From the NCBI RefSeq assembly GCF_003034995.1, contig NZ_PZKF01000002.1:79057-143056 (forward strand): 64,000 nt of DNA, written 5' to 3'. The notes under the pieces are model-generated. The model did not search any database. It was not told the origin of the DNA and saw only the letters and a list, made by a program, of their open reading frames with translations. Both the position numbers and the translations under genes were made by a program. This document shows, piece by piece, positions 27,728-35,795 of the stretch. Numbering within the stretch: position 1 is the stretch's first letter; the number at the start of each line of letters is the position of its first letter. This DNA comes from Phaeovulum veldkampii DSM 11550. Its GTDB lineage: Bacteria > Pseudomonadota > Alphaproteobacteria > Rhodobacterales > Rhodobacteraceae.

Positions 27728-29131
27728 ATGCTGAACCCGGCAGATGCAGAGTTTGCGGCGCGGCTGGGGGCGCTGGGGCTTGAGGCGGTGCCTGCGGGCG
27801 CGGCCTATCTGGAGGAGCCGCGCGGCCGGCTTGCCGGTGTGGCTGGGCTTTTGGTGCGGCCCCGCACGGTGGAGGAGGTTGCGGCACTGCTGCGCGCCTG
27901 TTCGGCGGCGCGAGTGGGGGTGGTGCCCTATGGCGGCGGCACCGGGCTGGTTGGGGGGCAGGTGCTGACCGAGGGGTCTGCGCCGGTGACCCTGTCGCTG
28001 GAACGTATGGCTGCGCTGCGGGCGGTGGACCCGGTGGGCAATGTGGCCATCGTCGAGGCGGGGATGACGCTGCAGGCCGTGCAGGAGGCGGCGGCCGAGG
28101 TGGGGCGGGTGTTTCCGCTGACGCTGGCAAGCCAGGGATCAGCCCGGATCGGCGGCTGTCTGGCGACCAATGCAGGGGGCGTGAACGTGCTGCGCTATGG
28201 CAATGCGCGCGATCTGTGCCTGGGGCTGGAGGCGGTGCTGGCCGATGGCACGATCCTGCGCGGGCTTAAACGGCTGCGCAAGGACAATACAGGCTATGAT
28301 CTGCGCGGGCTGCTGGTGGGGTCGGAAGGCACGCTGGGGGTGATTACGGCCGCCAGCCTGCGGCTGTTTCCGCGCCCGGCAGCAGAGGGCACGGCGATGC
28401 TGGCGGTGGCCTCGCCCGCCGCAGCGCTGGAGCTGCTGGCGCTGGCCGAGGCGCGGATGGCGGGCTGTGTGTCGGCCTTTGAGCTGATCCACCGGCAGGG
28501 GCTTGCCTTTCTGGAGGAGGTCATGCCGAAAGTGCGTCAGCCCTTTGTCACGCGCCGCGAGTGGTCTGTGCTGATCGAGGTGGGTCTGCCCGAAGGGATC
28601 GACCCGCAGGTGGCGCTGGCGGGGCTGTTTGAGGCCGGGGCCAAGCGGGGCCTTGTCTGCGATGGCGTGATCGCGCAGGGCGCGGCGCAGCGCGCGGCGT
28701 TCTGGCGGCTGCGGGAAAGCCTGCCCGAGGCGAACCGGCGGATCGGCTCGATCTCGAGCCACGACATTTCGGTGCCGCTGTCGGACCTGCCTGCCTTTAT
28801 CGACCGCGCCGGCCCGGCGCTGGCGGCGCTGGGCGACATGCGGGTGAACTGCTTTGGCCATGTGGGCGACGGCAACCTGCACTACAACGTCTTTCCCGCC
28901 AAGGGCCGCAGCCGCGCCGAGTATGAACACCTGCGCGGCCCGATCAAGGCGTGTGTGCACGGGATCGTGGATGCCTTCGGCGGGTCGGTTTCGGCCGAAC
29001 ATGGCGTAGGCCGGATCAAGCGCGCCGATCTGGAGCGCTATGCCGACCCCGGCAAGCTGGCGGCGATGCGGGCGATCAAGGCGGCGCTTGACCCGCTGGG
29101 CATTCTGAACCCCGGCGCGGTGATCGGCTGA
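27728..29131 (+). CDS. FAD-linked dehydrogenase, GlcD/D-2-hydroxyglutarate dehydrogenase type
   Basis: 467 residues. FAD-binding 4 domain (VVPYGGGTGLVGGQ, GSARIGGCLATNAGG, LVGSEGTLGVIT) and FAD-oxidase C domain (NCFGHVGDGNLHYNVFP, SAEHGVGRIKRADLERY). Members oxidise D-lactate, glycolate or D-2-hydroxyglutarate and pass electrons to quinone or ETF. No glcE/glcF genes are adjacent, which points to a stand-alone enzyme. The ATG at 27728 has AAGGGGA seven bases upstream. Confidence 0.9.
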   Translation: MLNPADAEFAARLGALGLEAVPAGAAYLEEPRGRLAGVAGLLVRPRTVEEVAALLRACSAARVGVVPYGGGTGLVGGQVLTEGSAPVTLSLERMAALRAVDPVGNVAIVEAGMTLQAVQEAAAEVGRVFPLTLASQGSARIGGCLATNAGGVNVLRYGNARDLCLGLEAVLADGTILRGLKRLRKDNTGYDLRGLLVGSEGTLGVITAASLRLFPRPAAEGTAMLAVASPAAALELLALAEARMAGCVSAFELIHRQGLAFLEEVMPKVRQPFVTRREWSVLIEVGLPEGIDPQVALAGLFEAGAKRGLVCDGVIAQGAAQRAAFWRLRESLPEANRRIGSISSHDISVPLSDLPAFIDRAGPALAALGDMRVNCFGHVGDGNLHYNVFPAKGRSRAEYEHLRGPIKACVHGIVDAFGGSVSAEHGVGRIKRADLERYADPGKLAAMRAIKAALDPLGILNPGAVIG

Positions 29132-29149
29132 CCCCGCGCCGGGCGAGGC

Positions 29150-29680
29150 CTAAGCCCCGTCGAATTCGCACAGGACGTTGACGGGGACGCCCTGACGTTC
29201 CAGCAGCCTGCGACCGCCCAGTTCCGGCAGATCGACGATGAAGGTGCAGCCGACCACCTCGGCGCCCAGCCGTTGGACCAGCTTGATCCCGGCCTCGCAG
29301 GTGCCGCCCGTGGCCAGCAGGTCATCGACGATCAGCACCTTTTCGCCCGGTTTCAGCGCATCGTCGTGAATTTCCATCACTGCCTCGCCATATTCCAGCT
29401 TGTAGGCCTGGCTGATCGTGGCGCCGGGCAGCTTGCCCTTCTTGCGGATTGGCACAAAGCCCACGGTCAACTGATGCGCAATGGCCCCGCCCAGGATGAA
29501 GCCGCGCGCCTCAAGCCCCACGACCTTGTCGATCCGCGCGCCGGCATAGGGGTGCAAAAGCTGGTCGATCGCCATGCGAAACCCGCGCGGGTCTGCAAAC
29601 AGCGTGGTCACATCGCGGAACATGATCCCTTCATGCGGGAAGTCGGCGATGGTGCGGATATAGTCCTTGACGGTTTTCAT
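29150..29680 (-). CDS. apt: Adenine phosphoribosyltransferase
   Basis: 176 residues. The PRPP motif [30 protein letters not shown] near the start and the adenine-site loop [17 protein letters not shown] identify Apt. It converts adenine plus PRPP to AMP. It lies 3 bp downstream of mtnP, whose product releases adenine, so the pair salvages adenine from methylthioadenosine. Confidence 0.96.
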   Translation of the reverse strand: MKTVKDYIRTIADFPHEGIMFRDVTTLFADPRGFRMAIDQLLHPYAGARIDKVVGLEARGFILGGAIAHQLTVGFVPIRKKGKLPGATISQAYKLEYGEAVMEIHDDALKPGEKVLIVDDLLATGGTCEAGIKLVQRLGAEVVGCTFIVDLPELGGRRLLERQGVPVNVLCEFDGA

Positions 29681-29683
29681 CGG

Positions 29684-30559
29684 TCAGCCTTTCAGAACGC
29701 GGCCCGCGACCGCGTCGAGTTTTGCCAGAACGGCGGGGTCACGCTTTGCCGGTGCGGTCATGATCGCGGTATCGAGGGCGCGGTCGCAGCCCTGCGGGCA
29801 GGGGGCGCGGGTCGCGCCCAGCATCGCGGGCAGTCGCGCCACAAGGCTGCGGGCGTTGTCGGCGTTCTGGGTCAGGGTGGCGATGATCTGCGTCACCTCC
29901 ACCGCGTCATGGTCGGGGTGCCAGCAATCGTAATCGGTGATCATCGCGACCGAGGCATAGCACAGCTCGGCCTCGCGGGCCAGTTTCGCCTCGGGCATGC
30001 CGGTCATGCCGATCACGTCGCAGCCCCAGACGTCGCGGTAAAGCCGCGATTCCGCCAAGGTGGAAAACTGCGGGCCTTCCATCGTCAGATAGGTGCCGCC
30101 GCGGTGCGCGGTGATGCCGCTGTCCTGCGCGGCCTGATAGCAGACATCGGACAGGCGTGCGCAGGTGGGGTGCGCCACGCTGACATGGGCCACGCAGCCG
30201 GTGCCGAAGAACGACTTTTCGCGCGCAAAGGTGCGGTCGATATACTGATCGACGATCAGGAAATGCCCCGGCGCATATTCCTCGCGGAACGACCCGCAGG
30301 CGGAAACGGCGATCACATCGGTCACGCCAAGGCGTTTGAGCGCGTCGATATTGGCGCGATAGGGAACAGTGGTGGGGCTATGCACATGGCCGCGGCCGTG
30401 GCGCGGCAGGAACGCCATTTTCACGCCGTTCAGCCGCCCCGTCAGGATTTCGTCCGAGGGCGTGCCCCAGGGCGTGTCCACCGCCTGCCAGCGCGCATCC
30501 TCAAGCCCCGCAATCTCATAGAGGCCCGAGCCGCCGATCACCCCGATCATGGTTTCCAT
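29684..30559 (-). CDS. mtnP: S-methyl-5'-thioadenosine phosphorylase
   Basis: 291 residues. The PNP/MTAP family 2 signatures are the start IGVIGGSGLYEI, FLPRHGRGHVHSPTTVPYRA, the Thr/Ser phosphate-site region IAVSACGSFREE and the base-site MEGPQFSTLAESRLYR. It splits methylthioadenosine, a polyamine and quorum-signal by-product, into adenine and MTR-1-P. Of three in-frame ATGs, the one at 30559 has GGAG six bases upstream and is chosen. Confidence 0.95.
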   Translation of the reverse strand: METMIGVIGGSGLYEIAGLEDARWQAVDTPWGTPSDEILTGRLNGVKMAFLPRHGRGHVHSPTTVPYRANIDALKRLGVTDVIAVSACGSFREEYAPGHFLIVDQYIDRTFAREKSFFGTGCVAHVSVAHPTCARLSDVCYQAAQDSGITAHRGGTYLTMEGPQFSTLAESRLYRDVWGCDVIGMTGMPEAKLAREAELCYASVAMITDYDCWHPDHDAVEVTQIIATLTQNADNARSLVARLPAMLGATRAPCPQGCDRALDTAIMTAPAKRDPAVLAKLDAVAGRVLKG

Positions 30560-30714
30560 GTTCGTCTCCATTCCAGTCCGGGCGGCAGATTAGGGCGCGC
30601 GCCGGGCGCAGAAAAGGGGGCAAGGGCGCGGGGACTGTGGCAAATCAACCCGCCAGAGCGTTTCCCTCGGCCGCGGGCCGCGCTAAGACAGGGAGGTTCA
30701 GGGGAGAGCGCATC

Positions 30715-31569
30715 TTGGGAAATCTTCGCGGTAGCGTGCTGATGGTGGCGGCGATGGCCGGTTTCGCGCTGGAGGACATGTTCATCAAATCCGCCGCGCG
30801 CAGCCTGCCCGTCGGCGAGATCCTGATCCTGTTCGGGCTGGCGGGGATGGCGGCCTTCATCGCACTGGCGCTGCGGCGGGGCGAGCGGGTTCTGCATCCC
30901 GCGATCCTCAGCCGCCCGATCCTTCTGCGCGCGATGTCCGAGGTTGCGGGGCGGCTGGGTTATACGCTGGCGCTGGCCTTCACGCCGTTGTCCAGCGCCT
31001 CGGCGATCTTGCAGGCGACGCCGCTGGTGGTGGTGGCGGGTGCCGCGCTGTTTTTCGGTGAAACCGTGGGTTGGCGGCGCTGGGCCGCCATCCTTGTGGG
31101 GTTTGCGGGCGTGCTGATCATCCTGCGGCCGGGGCTGGAGGGGTTTGAACTGGCCTCGCTTTGGGCGGTGCTGGGGATGTTGGGCTTTGCCGGCCGCGAT
31201 CTGGCGACCCGCGCGGCGCCGCCGGTTTTGTCGAATGTTCAACTGGGCATCTATGGCTTTTTCATGCTGATCCCCACCGGGGCGGCGATGTTGGCGGTGA
31301 CGGGGGGCTGGGTGGTGCCCGATGCCGCCACCACGCGCGATCTGGCATTGGCCACGCTGTTCGGGGTGGCAGCCTATTACGGACTGACGGCGGCGATGCG
31401 GATTGGTGAGGTGTCGGTCATCACCCCGTTCCGCTACACCCGTCTGGTCTTTGCGCTGGCGCTGGGCATGGCGGTTTTCGCCGAACGCCCCGATGCGGCC
31501 ACGCTGGCCGGGTCGGCCATCATCATCGGCTCGGGGCTTTATACGCTGGTGCAGGGGCGGCGGCGTTAG
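30715..31569 (+). CDS. EamA/DMT-family transporter
   Basis: 284 residues with ten hydrophobic helices in two EamA repeats (ILFGLAGMAAFIALALRRG and TPFRYTRLVFALALGMAVFAE). The substrate is unknown; DMT proteins export metabolites. A TTG at 30715 preceded by GGGGAGAG seems the best start; a GTG at 30637 would add a non-hydrophobic lead. The last 4 bp overlap the convergent flavin reductase gene. Confidence 0.85.
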   Translation: MGNLRGSVLMVAAMAGFALEDMFIKSAARSLPVGEILILFGLAGMAAFIALALRRGERVLHPAILSRPILLRAMSEVAGRLGYTLALAFTPLSSASAILQATPLVVVAGAALFFGETVGWRRWAAILVGFAGVLIILRPGLEGFELASLWAVLGMLGFAGRDLATRAAPPVLSNVQLGIYGFFMLIPTGAAMLAVTGGWVVPDAATTRDLALATLFGVAAYYGLTAAMRIGEVSVITPFRYTRLVFALALGMAVFAERPDAATLAGSAIIIGSGLYTLVQGRRR

Positions 31570-32171
31570 CCCTCGCCAGGTCGCGGCATCTGGAAAACGC
31601 CTGTGATGCGGGCATAATCCTGATAGCCCATCCGCGCCAGCAGCCCCGAGGGCGGAAGGGCCACGCGGCCTTCGTGCAGGCAGTCGGGGCGGATATGCAC
31701 CCCCGTCACCTCGCCCAGCACCAGAAAATTCGATGCGCCCTTCAGCGCCACCACCTGCGTCAGGCGGCATTCAAGGCTGGCGGGGGCGGTGGCCACGCGC
31801 GGGCAGTCGATCGTTTCGCAATCGGCGCGGGCCACGCCCGCAAGCGCAAATTCATCCACCTCCGCGGGGGCCGCCAAGGAACTGGCGTTCATCGCGTCGC
31901 GGGCGGCAAAGTCAACGATGTTCACGCAAAAGACGCGGGTTTCGCGGATATTGGCCAGACTGTCCTTGGTGTCGCCCCGGTCGGGCTTGGCCGAGGTCGA
32001 GGCAAACATCACCTGCGGCGGCGTGTAGGCAACCGCATTGAAAAAGGAATAGGGCGCCAGATTGTCGCCCAAGGCACCGCGCGTTGAAATCCAGCCGATC
32101 GGGCGCGGGGCCACGATGGCGTTGAACGGGTTGTGGGGCAGGCCGTGGCCCGCATCGGGTCGGTAGAACAT
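31566..32171 (-). CDS. Flavin reductase-like (FMN-binding split barrel) protein
   Basis: 201 residues. The DIM6/NTAB-type split-barrel motif is NPFNAIVAPRPIGWISTRG, then NLAPYSFFNAVAYTPPQVMF and GEVTGVHI. Members reduce FMN or bind it to supply monooxygenases. No oxygenase is adjacent. The ATG at 32171 gives the conserved N-terminus; the open frame upstream to 32531 is non-coding. Confidence 0.88.
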   Translation of the reverse strand: MFYRPDAGHGLPHNPFNAIVAPRPIGWISTRGALGDNLAPYSFFNAVAYTPPQVMFASTSAKPDRGDTKDSLANIRETRVFCVNIVDFAARDAMNASSLAAPAEVDEFALAGVARADCETIDCPRVATAPASLECRLTQVVALKGASNFLVLGEVTGVHIRPDCLHEGRVALPPSGLLARMGYQDYARITGVFQMPRPGEG

Positions 32172-32246
32172 GGGGCGCCTTTCGAGGATTTGCCCCAGAC
32201 CTGCCCGCATGTTAGGGGCGCATTCAAGGGGATTCGGGGGCCGGGC

Positions 32247-32735
32247 ATGTATCAGCTGGAGGAAGAGACCGAGGCCGACTGGTGGGAGGTGGAGGCGCTT
32301 TACGACCTTTGCTTTGCGCCGGGCCGCACCGCGCTGTCGTCCTACCGGCTGCGCGATGGCGTGGCGCCGGTGGCGGCGCTGTGTCTGGTGCTGCGCGACG
32401 GTGGCGGAACGCTGGTTGCGGTGATCCGCTACTGGCCGGTCAAGGTGGGTGGCCAGCCCGCGCTGCTGCTGGGGCCGGTCGCGGTGCACCCGACCCATCA
32501 GGGCGAGGGACTGGGCGGTCTGCTGATACATGAAAGCCTTGCCGAGGCGCGGCGGTTGGGCTGGACCCGCGTTCTGCTGGTGGGCGACGCACCCTATTAT
32601 TCGCGCTTTGGCTTTGCCAAACTGCCCGGCGTGGTGATGCCGCCGCCGACGAACCCCGACCGGGTGCTGGGGCTGGACCTGATCCCCGGCGCATGGGCGG
32701 ATGTGGCGGGCGAGGTCACCAAGGCCGACGACTAG
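32247..32735 (+). CDS. GNAT acetyltransferase, YhbS-like
   Basis: 162 residues. The acetyl-CoA motif LGPVAVHPTHQGEGLGGLLI is textbook GNAT, followed by VLLVGDAPYYSRFGFAKL, the sub-family mark of YhbS-like enzymes. Substrate unknown. It is divergent from the flavin reductase gene, with 75 bp between, and faces the end of the pha operon. Confidence 0.9.
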   Translation: MYQLEEETEADWWEVEALYDLCFAPGRTALSSYRLRDGVAPVAALCLVLRDGGGTLVAVIRYWPVKVGGQPALLLGPVAVHPTHQGEGLGGLLIHESLAEARRLGWTRVLLVGDAPYYSRFGFAKLPGVVMPPPTNPDRVLGLDLIPGAWADVAGEVTKADD

Positions 32736-33125
32736 TTATTTTTCGCCGCCATCCTTGTGCTGGTCTTGCGCAGGTGGGTCGTCGTAAACGGCCCAGCCAT
32801 AGGCGCCCCCGGTTTCCGGCAGATCCTCGGGGCGCAGGTTCCCGACCATGAACGCCTTGGCGATAAAGCTGGCGGTGATCGGTGCGGTCAGAAACACGAA
32901 CAGGGTGATCAGCAATTCGTGGAAGGAAAAGCTGCCCTCAACCAGCAGGAAATACAGCATGGATGCGATCAGCACCCCGCCCACCCCCAGCGCCGCCGCT
33001 TTGGTCGGGGCATGAAGCCGCTGCATGGAGCCGTGCAACTTCACCAGCCCGAACGAGCCGACCAGCCCGAACACTCCGCTGATGACAAGGAAGAAGCTGA
33101 TCAGAATATCGGTGAACAAGGCCAT
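32736..33125 (-). CDS. phaG: Cation/proton antiporter subunit PhaG/MrpG
   Basis: 129 residues with three membrane helices. The MnhG domain has GVFGLVGSFGLVKLHG and MQRLHAPTKAAALGVGG, then a hydrophilic tail. It is the last gene of the antiporter operon, 7 bp after phaF. The ATG at 33125 is taken rather than an upstream frame that overlaps phaF. Confidence 0.92.
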   Translation of the reverse strand: MALFTDILISFFLVISGVFGLVGSFGLVKLHGSMQRLHAPTKAAALGVGGVLIASMLYFLLVEGSFSFHELLITLFVFLTAPITASFIAKAFMVGNLRPEDLPETGGAYGWAVYDDPPAQDQHKDGGEK

Positions 33126-33132
33126 GGGTGCG

Positions 33133-33402
33133 CTACTCGATGATGTCGCCGCGCAGGATGAACCTGCAATAGGCCACGGTGGAGACGAAGCCGACCATCG
33201 CAAGCAGCATCGAGACCTCGTAATAGATCGGGGTGCCCTTGAGGATGCCAAACAGGATCAGCAGCGCGATGACGTTGATCACCATTGTGTCCAGCGCAAG
33301 GATACGGTCGGCGACGTCAGGTCCGCGCGCGATGCGCCAGAGGTTGAACAACAGGCTGATCGCATAGCATCCGAACGCGAATGTCAGTGCAACCGATATC
33401 AT
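33133..33402 (-). CDS. phaF: Cation/proton antiporter subunit PhaF/MrpF
   Basis: 89 residues, three helices, with the MrpF mark RIARGPDVADRILALDT. Its start overlaps the phaE stop by 4 bp. Confidence 0.93.
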   Translation of the reverse strand: MISVALTFAFGCYAISLLFNLWRIARGPDVADRILALDTMVINVIALLILFGILKGTPIYYEVSMLLAMVGFVSTVAYCRFILRGDIIE

Positions 33403-33890
33403 TCGAATATCTCCTTCAGGCGCCTTTCATAACGGGTCTTGATGCTGTCGCGCAGCCCGTCGGGGTCGTCGGTGTGCAGGCAGTGCACAAGCATGCTGCC
33501 CGCGTCGGCCGACAGCGTCACGGCAACGGTTCCCGGCGTCATCGTGATCGTGCCGCCAAGCGCGGTGATCGCCTCGGGAGAGGTCAGGTCAAGCGGAACA
33601 GTCACCCATTGCGAGTGTATGTCTGCCCGCCTGCGGAACAGGATGATCGCGGCAACCTGAATATTGGCCACAATGATATCCCAGAATACGACCAGCACGA
33701 ATTCGGCAACGGCAAGGGGTTTTCGCAGCGTCGGCCGGTTAGGCCAGTAGGGGGCGGTGATCATCGGAATGACGATCCCCAGCGCACTGCCCAGCAACAG
33801 ATTGCCCAGCGTCACCGTGTTGACCAGGGCCAGCCAGACAAGCGTCAGCGTGACGCTCAGCATCGGGTGGGGGATGAGGCGCGCAAGCAA
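33399..33890 (-). CDS. phaE: Cation/proton antiporter subunit PhaE/MrpE
   Basis: 163 residues. Two N-terminal helices are followed by a cytosolic domain with VPLDLTSPEAITALGGTITM-type sequence and TPGTVAV, typical of MnhE. Starts 3 bp after phaD ends. Confidence 0.92.
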   Translation of the reverse strand: MLARLIPHPMLSVTLTLVWLALVNTVTLGNLLLGSALGIVIPMITAPYWPNRPTLRKPLAVAEFVLVVFWDIIVANIQVAAIILFRRRADIHSQWVTVPLDLTSPEAITALGGTITMTPGTVAVTLSADAGSMLVHCLHTDDPDGLRDSIKTRYERRLKEIFE

Positions 33891-33893
33891 GGA

Positions 33894-35429
33894 TCAGCCC
33901 TCCATTTCCGTTCCAAGAACCGAGGCGATATATCCGGGCCGGTCGTAGATCTGTGCCGATGTCGCCTCGACATAGCCCATGACGGGGCCGGCAAAAACCG
34001 TCAGCCCCGCCAGAATGGCCAGCATGATCACGGTTGGTGCAACCTCAGGCACCCCGATCGGCCCGTGGTCATTGCGCCCCGGCGTGGTCGCGGCTGCGTC
34101 GCCCGATGCCGCGTTCTTCCAGAACAGCAGGCTACCCGCGCGCGTCAAGCCGACAATCGTCAGAAGCGAGCCTGTCAGCACCGCGCCCCAGGCCCAGACG
34201 ATCTGTCCAGGCATCCGAAGCGCGTCAAGCACTAGCAACTTGCCAGGAAAACCGCTGAGCGGCGGCATGCCTGCCATGCCGATGGCGGCGGCAAAGAACA
34301 GGGCGGCGAACAGGCCGTTGTTTGCCGTGGCAAGGCGCGGCGCCAGCGTTTGATCGGCCCGACGCGCCAGAACCAGATCGGCCAACAGGAACAGCGCCGC
34401 CGCCGCAAAGGTCGAATGCACAAGATAGTAAAGCGCGGCAGCCGTCGCCTGCGGGGTGAAGGCCGCCACGGCGATCATCAGCGTGCCCATCGAGCCGATC
34501 ACCGAAAAGGCAACCAGCGGCAGCAATTGCCGCGCTCCGAGCACGCCTATCGCGCCTATCGCAATGGTGACGACGGCGGCCGGAAACAGCCAGCTGGACC
34601 CGATGTCCTGCGTGGCCCCAATGCCCGGCCCGAACGAGATGGTATGGACCCGGATGATCGCATAGGCGCCCACCTTGGTCATGATGGCAAACAGCGCCGC
34701 GATCGGCGCCGGGGCGTTGGCATAGGTAGCCGACAGCCAGAAATGCATCGGAAAGATCGCGGCCTTGATTGCAAAGACGATCATCAAAAGCATCGCCGCA
34801 ACCCGGATCAGCGCGGTGTTCTCTTGCGGCATCTGTTGCAGGCGCAGGGCGATATCGGCCATGTTCAGGGTGCCGACGCTGGCATAAAGCACGCCAAGGG
34901 CAAACAGGAACAGGGTCGATCCGGCCAGGTTGATCACCACATATTGCAGGCCCGCCCGCATCCGGTCGCGCCCCCCGCCATGGATCATCAGCCCGTAAGA
35001 GGCGATCAGCAGCACCTCGAAGAACACGAAGAGGTTGAACACGTCGCCGGTCAGGAACGCGCCACAGATGCCCATCATCTGGAACTGAAACAGGGCGTGG
35101 AAATGGTGCCCGCGCCTGTCCCAGCCTGTAGCCACCGCATGGATCAGAACGACAAGACCCAGCGTGGATGTCAGCAGCACCATGAGGGCTGCCAGTCGGT
35201 CAAGCACCAGCACGATTCCGAAGGGCGCGGGCCAGTCGCCCAACCGGTAGACCTGGGTTTCGCCGCCCGCCGCGGTCATCGTAAGGCCGATGGCAACCGC
35301 GAAAAGCGCGGTGCTGCCCGCAAGCGAGGCGATCCGCGCCATCGTGATGTCGTGGCGCATGACAAAGCCGATGATCGGCGCCAGCAGCGCAGGCAGGATG
35401 ACGGGAACGATGATCCAGTGGCTCATCAT
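33894..35429 (-). CDS. phaD: Cation/proton antiporter subunit PhaD/MrpD
   Basis: 511 residues, about 14 helices. Homologous to proton-pumping subunits of complex I: the antiporter core has FFEVLLIASYGLMIHGGG, with Glu in helix 5, and the proton-path Lys in FAIKAAIFPMHFWL. It overlaps the phaC stop by 4 bp. Confidence 0.95.
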   Translation of the reverse strand: MMSHWIIVPVILPALLAPIIGFVMRHDITMARIASLAGSTALFAVAIGLTMTAAGGETQVYRLGDWPAPFGIVLVLDRLAALMVLLTSTLGLVVLIHAVATGWDRRGHHFHALFQFQMMGICGAFLTGDVFNLFVFFEVLLIASYGLMIHGGGRDRMRAGLQYVVINLAGSTLFLFALGVLYASVGTLNMADIALRLQQMPQENTALIRVAAMLLMIVFAIKAAIFPMHFWLSATYANAPAPIAALFAIMTKVGAYAIIRVHTISFGPGIGATQDIGSSWLFPAAVVTIAIGAIGVLGARQLLPLVAFSVIGSMGTLMIAVAAFTPQATAAALYYLVHSTFAAAALFLLADLVLARRADQTLAPRLATANNGLFAALFFAAAIGMAGMPPLSGFPGKLLVLDALRMPGQIVWAWGAVLTGSLLTIVGLTRAGSLLFWKNAASGDAAATTPGRNDHGPIGVPEVAPTVIMLAILAGLTVFAGPVMGYVEATSAQIYDRPGYIASVLGTEMEG

Positions 35430-35794
35430 GCGCTGTTCCCCTCTTTGGCGGGGGCATCCGCGTTGCCGGGACGGTCAAGGTTGACCGTATCCGTCTCCGC
35501 TTCGAGAAAGGCGGCGAGGGCGATCATCACCAGAACCGCCGTCATCCCGAAGGAAATCACGATCGCGGTCAGCACCAGCGCTTGGGGCAGCGGGTCGGTA
35601 TAAGCGGCCGCGCCGTATTTCGACAGGATCGGCGGCATGTTGATGGCAAGCCGCCCCGAGGCGAACAGAAACAGGTTCACCGCATAAGACAGCAGGGTAA
35701 GCCCAAGAATGACCGGAAACGCCCTGAGCCGAAGGATCAGATAGACACCGCCTGCGGTCAACACCCCTATGGAACTGGCGACAACGAATTCCAT
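35426..35794 (-). CDS. phaC: Cation/proton antiporter subunit PhaC/MrpC
   Basis: 122 residues, NuoK-like with three helices: ASSIGVLTAGGVYLIL, VILGLTLLSYAVNLFLFA and LPQALVLTAIVISFGMTAVL. The ATG at 35794 has AAGGA eight bases upstream and lies 1 bp after the phaAB stop; a longer frame overlaps phaAB. Confidence 0.93.
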   Translation of the reverse strand: MEFVVASSIGVLTAGGVYLILRLRAFPVILGLTLLSYAVNLFLFASGRLAINMPPILSKYGAAAYTDPLPQALVLTAIVISFGMTAVLVMIALAAFLEAETDTVNLDRPGNADAPAKEGNSA

Positions 35795-35795
35795 T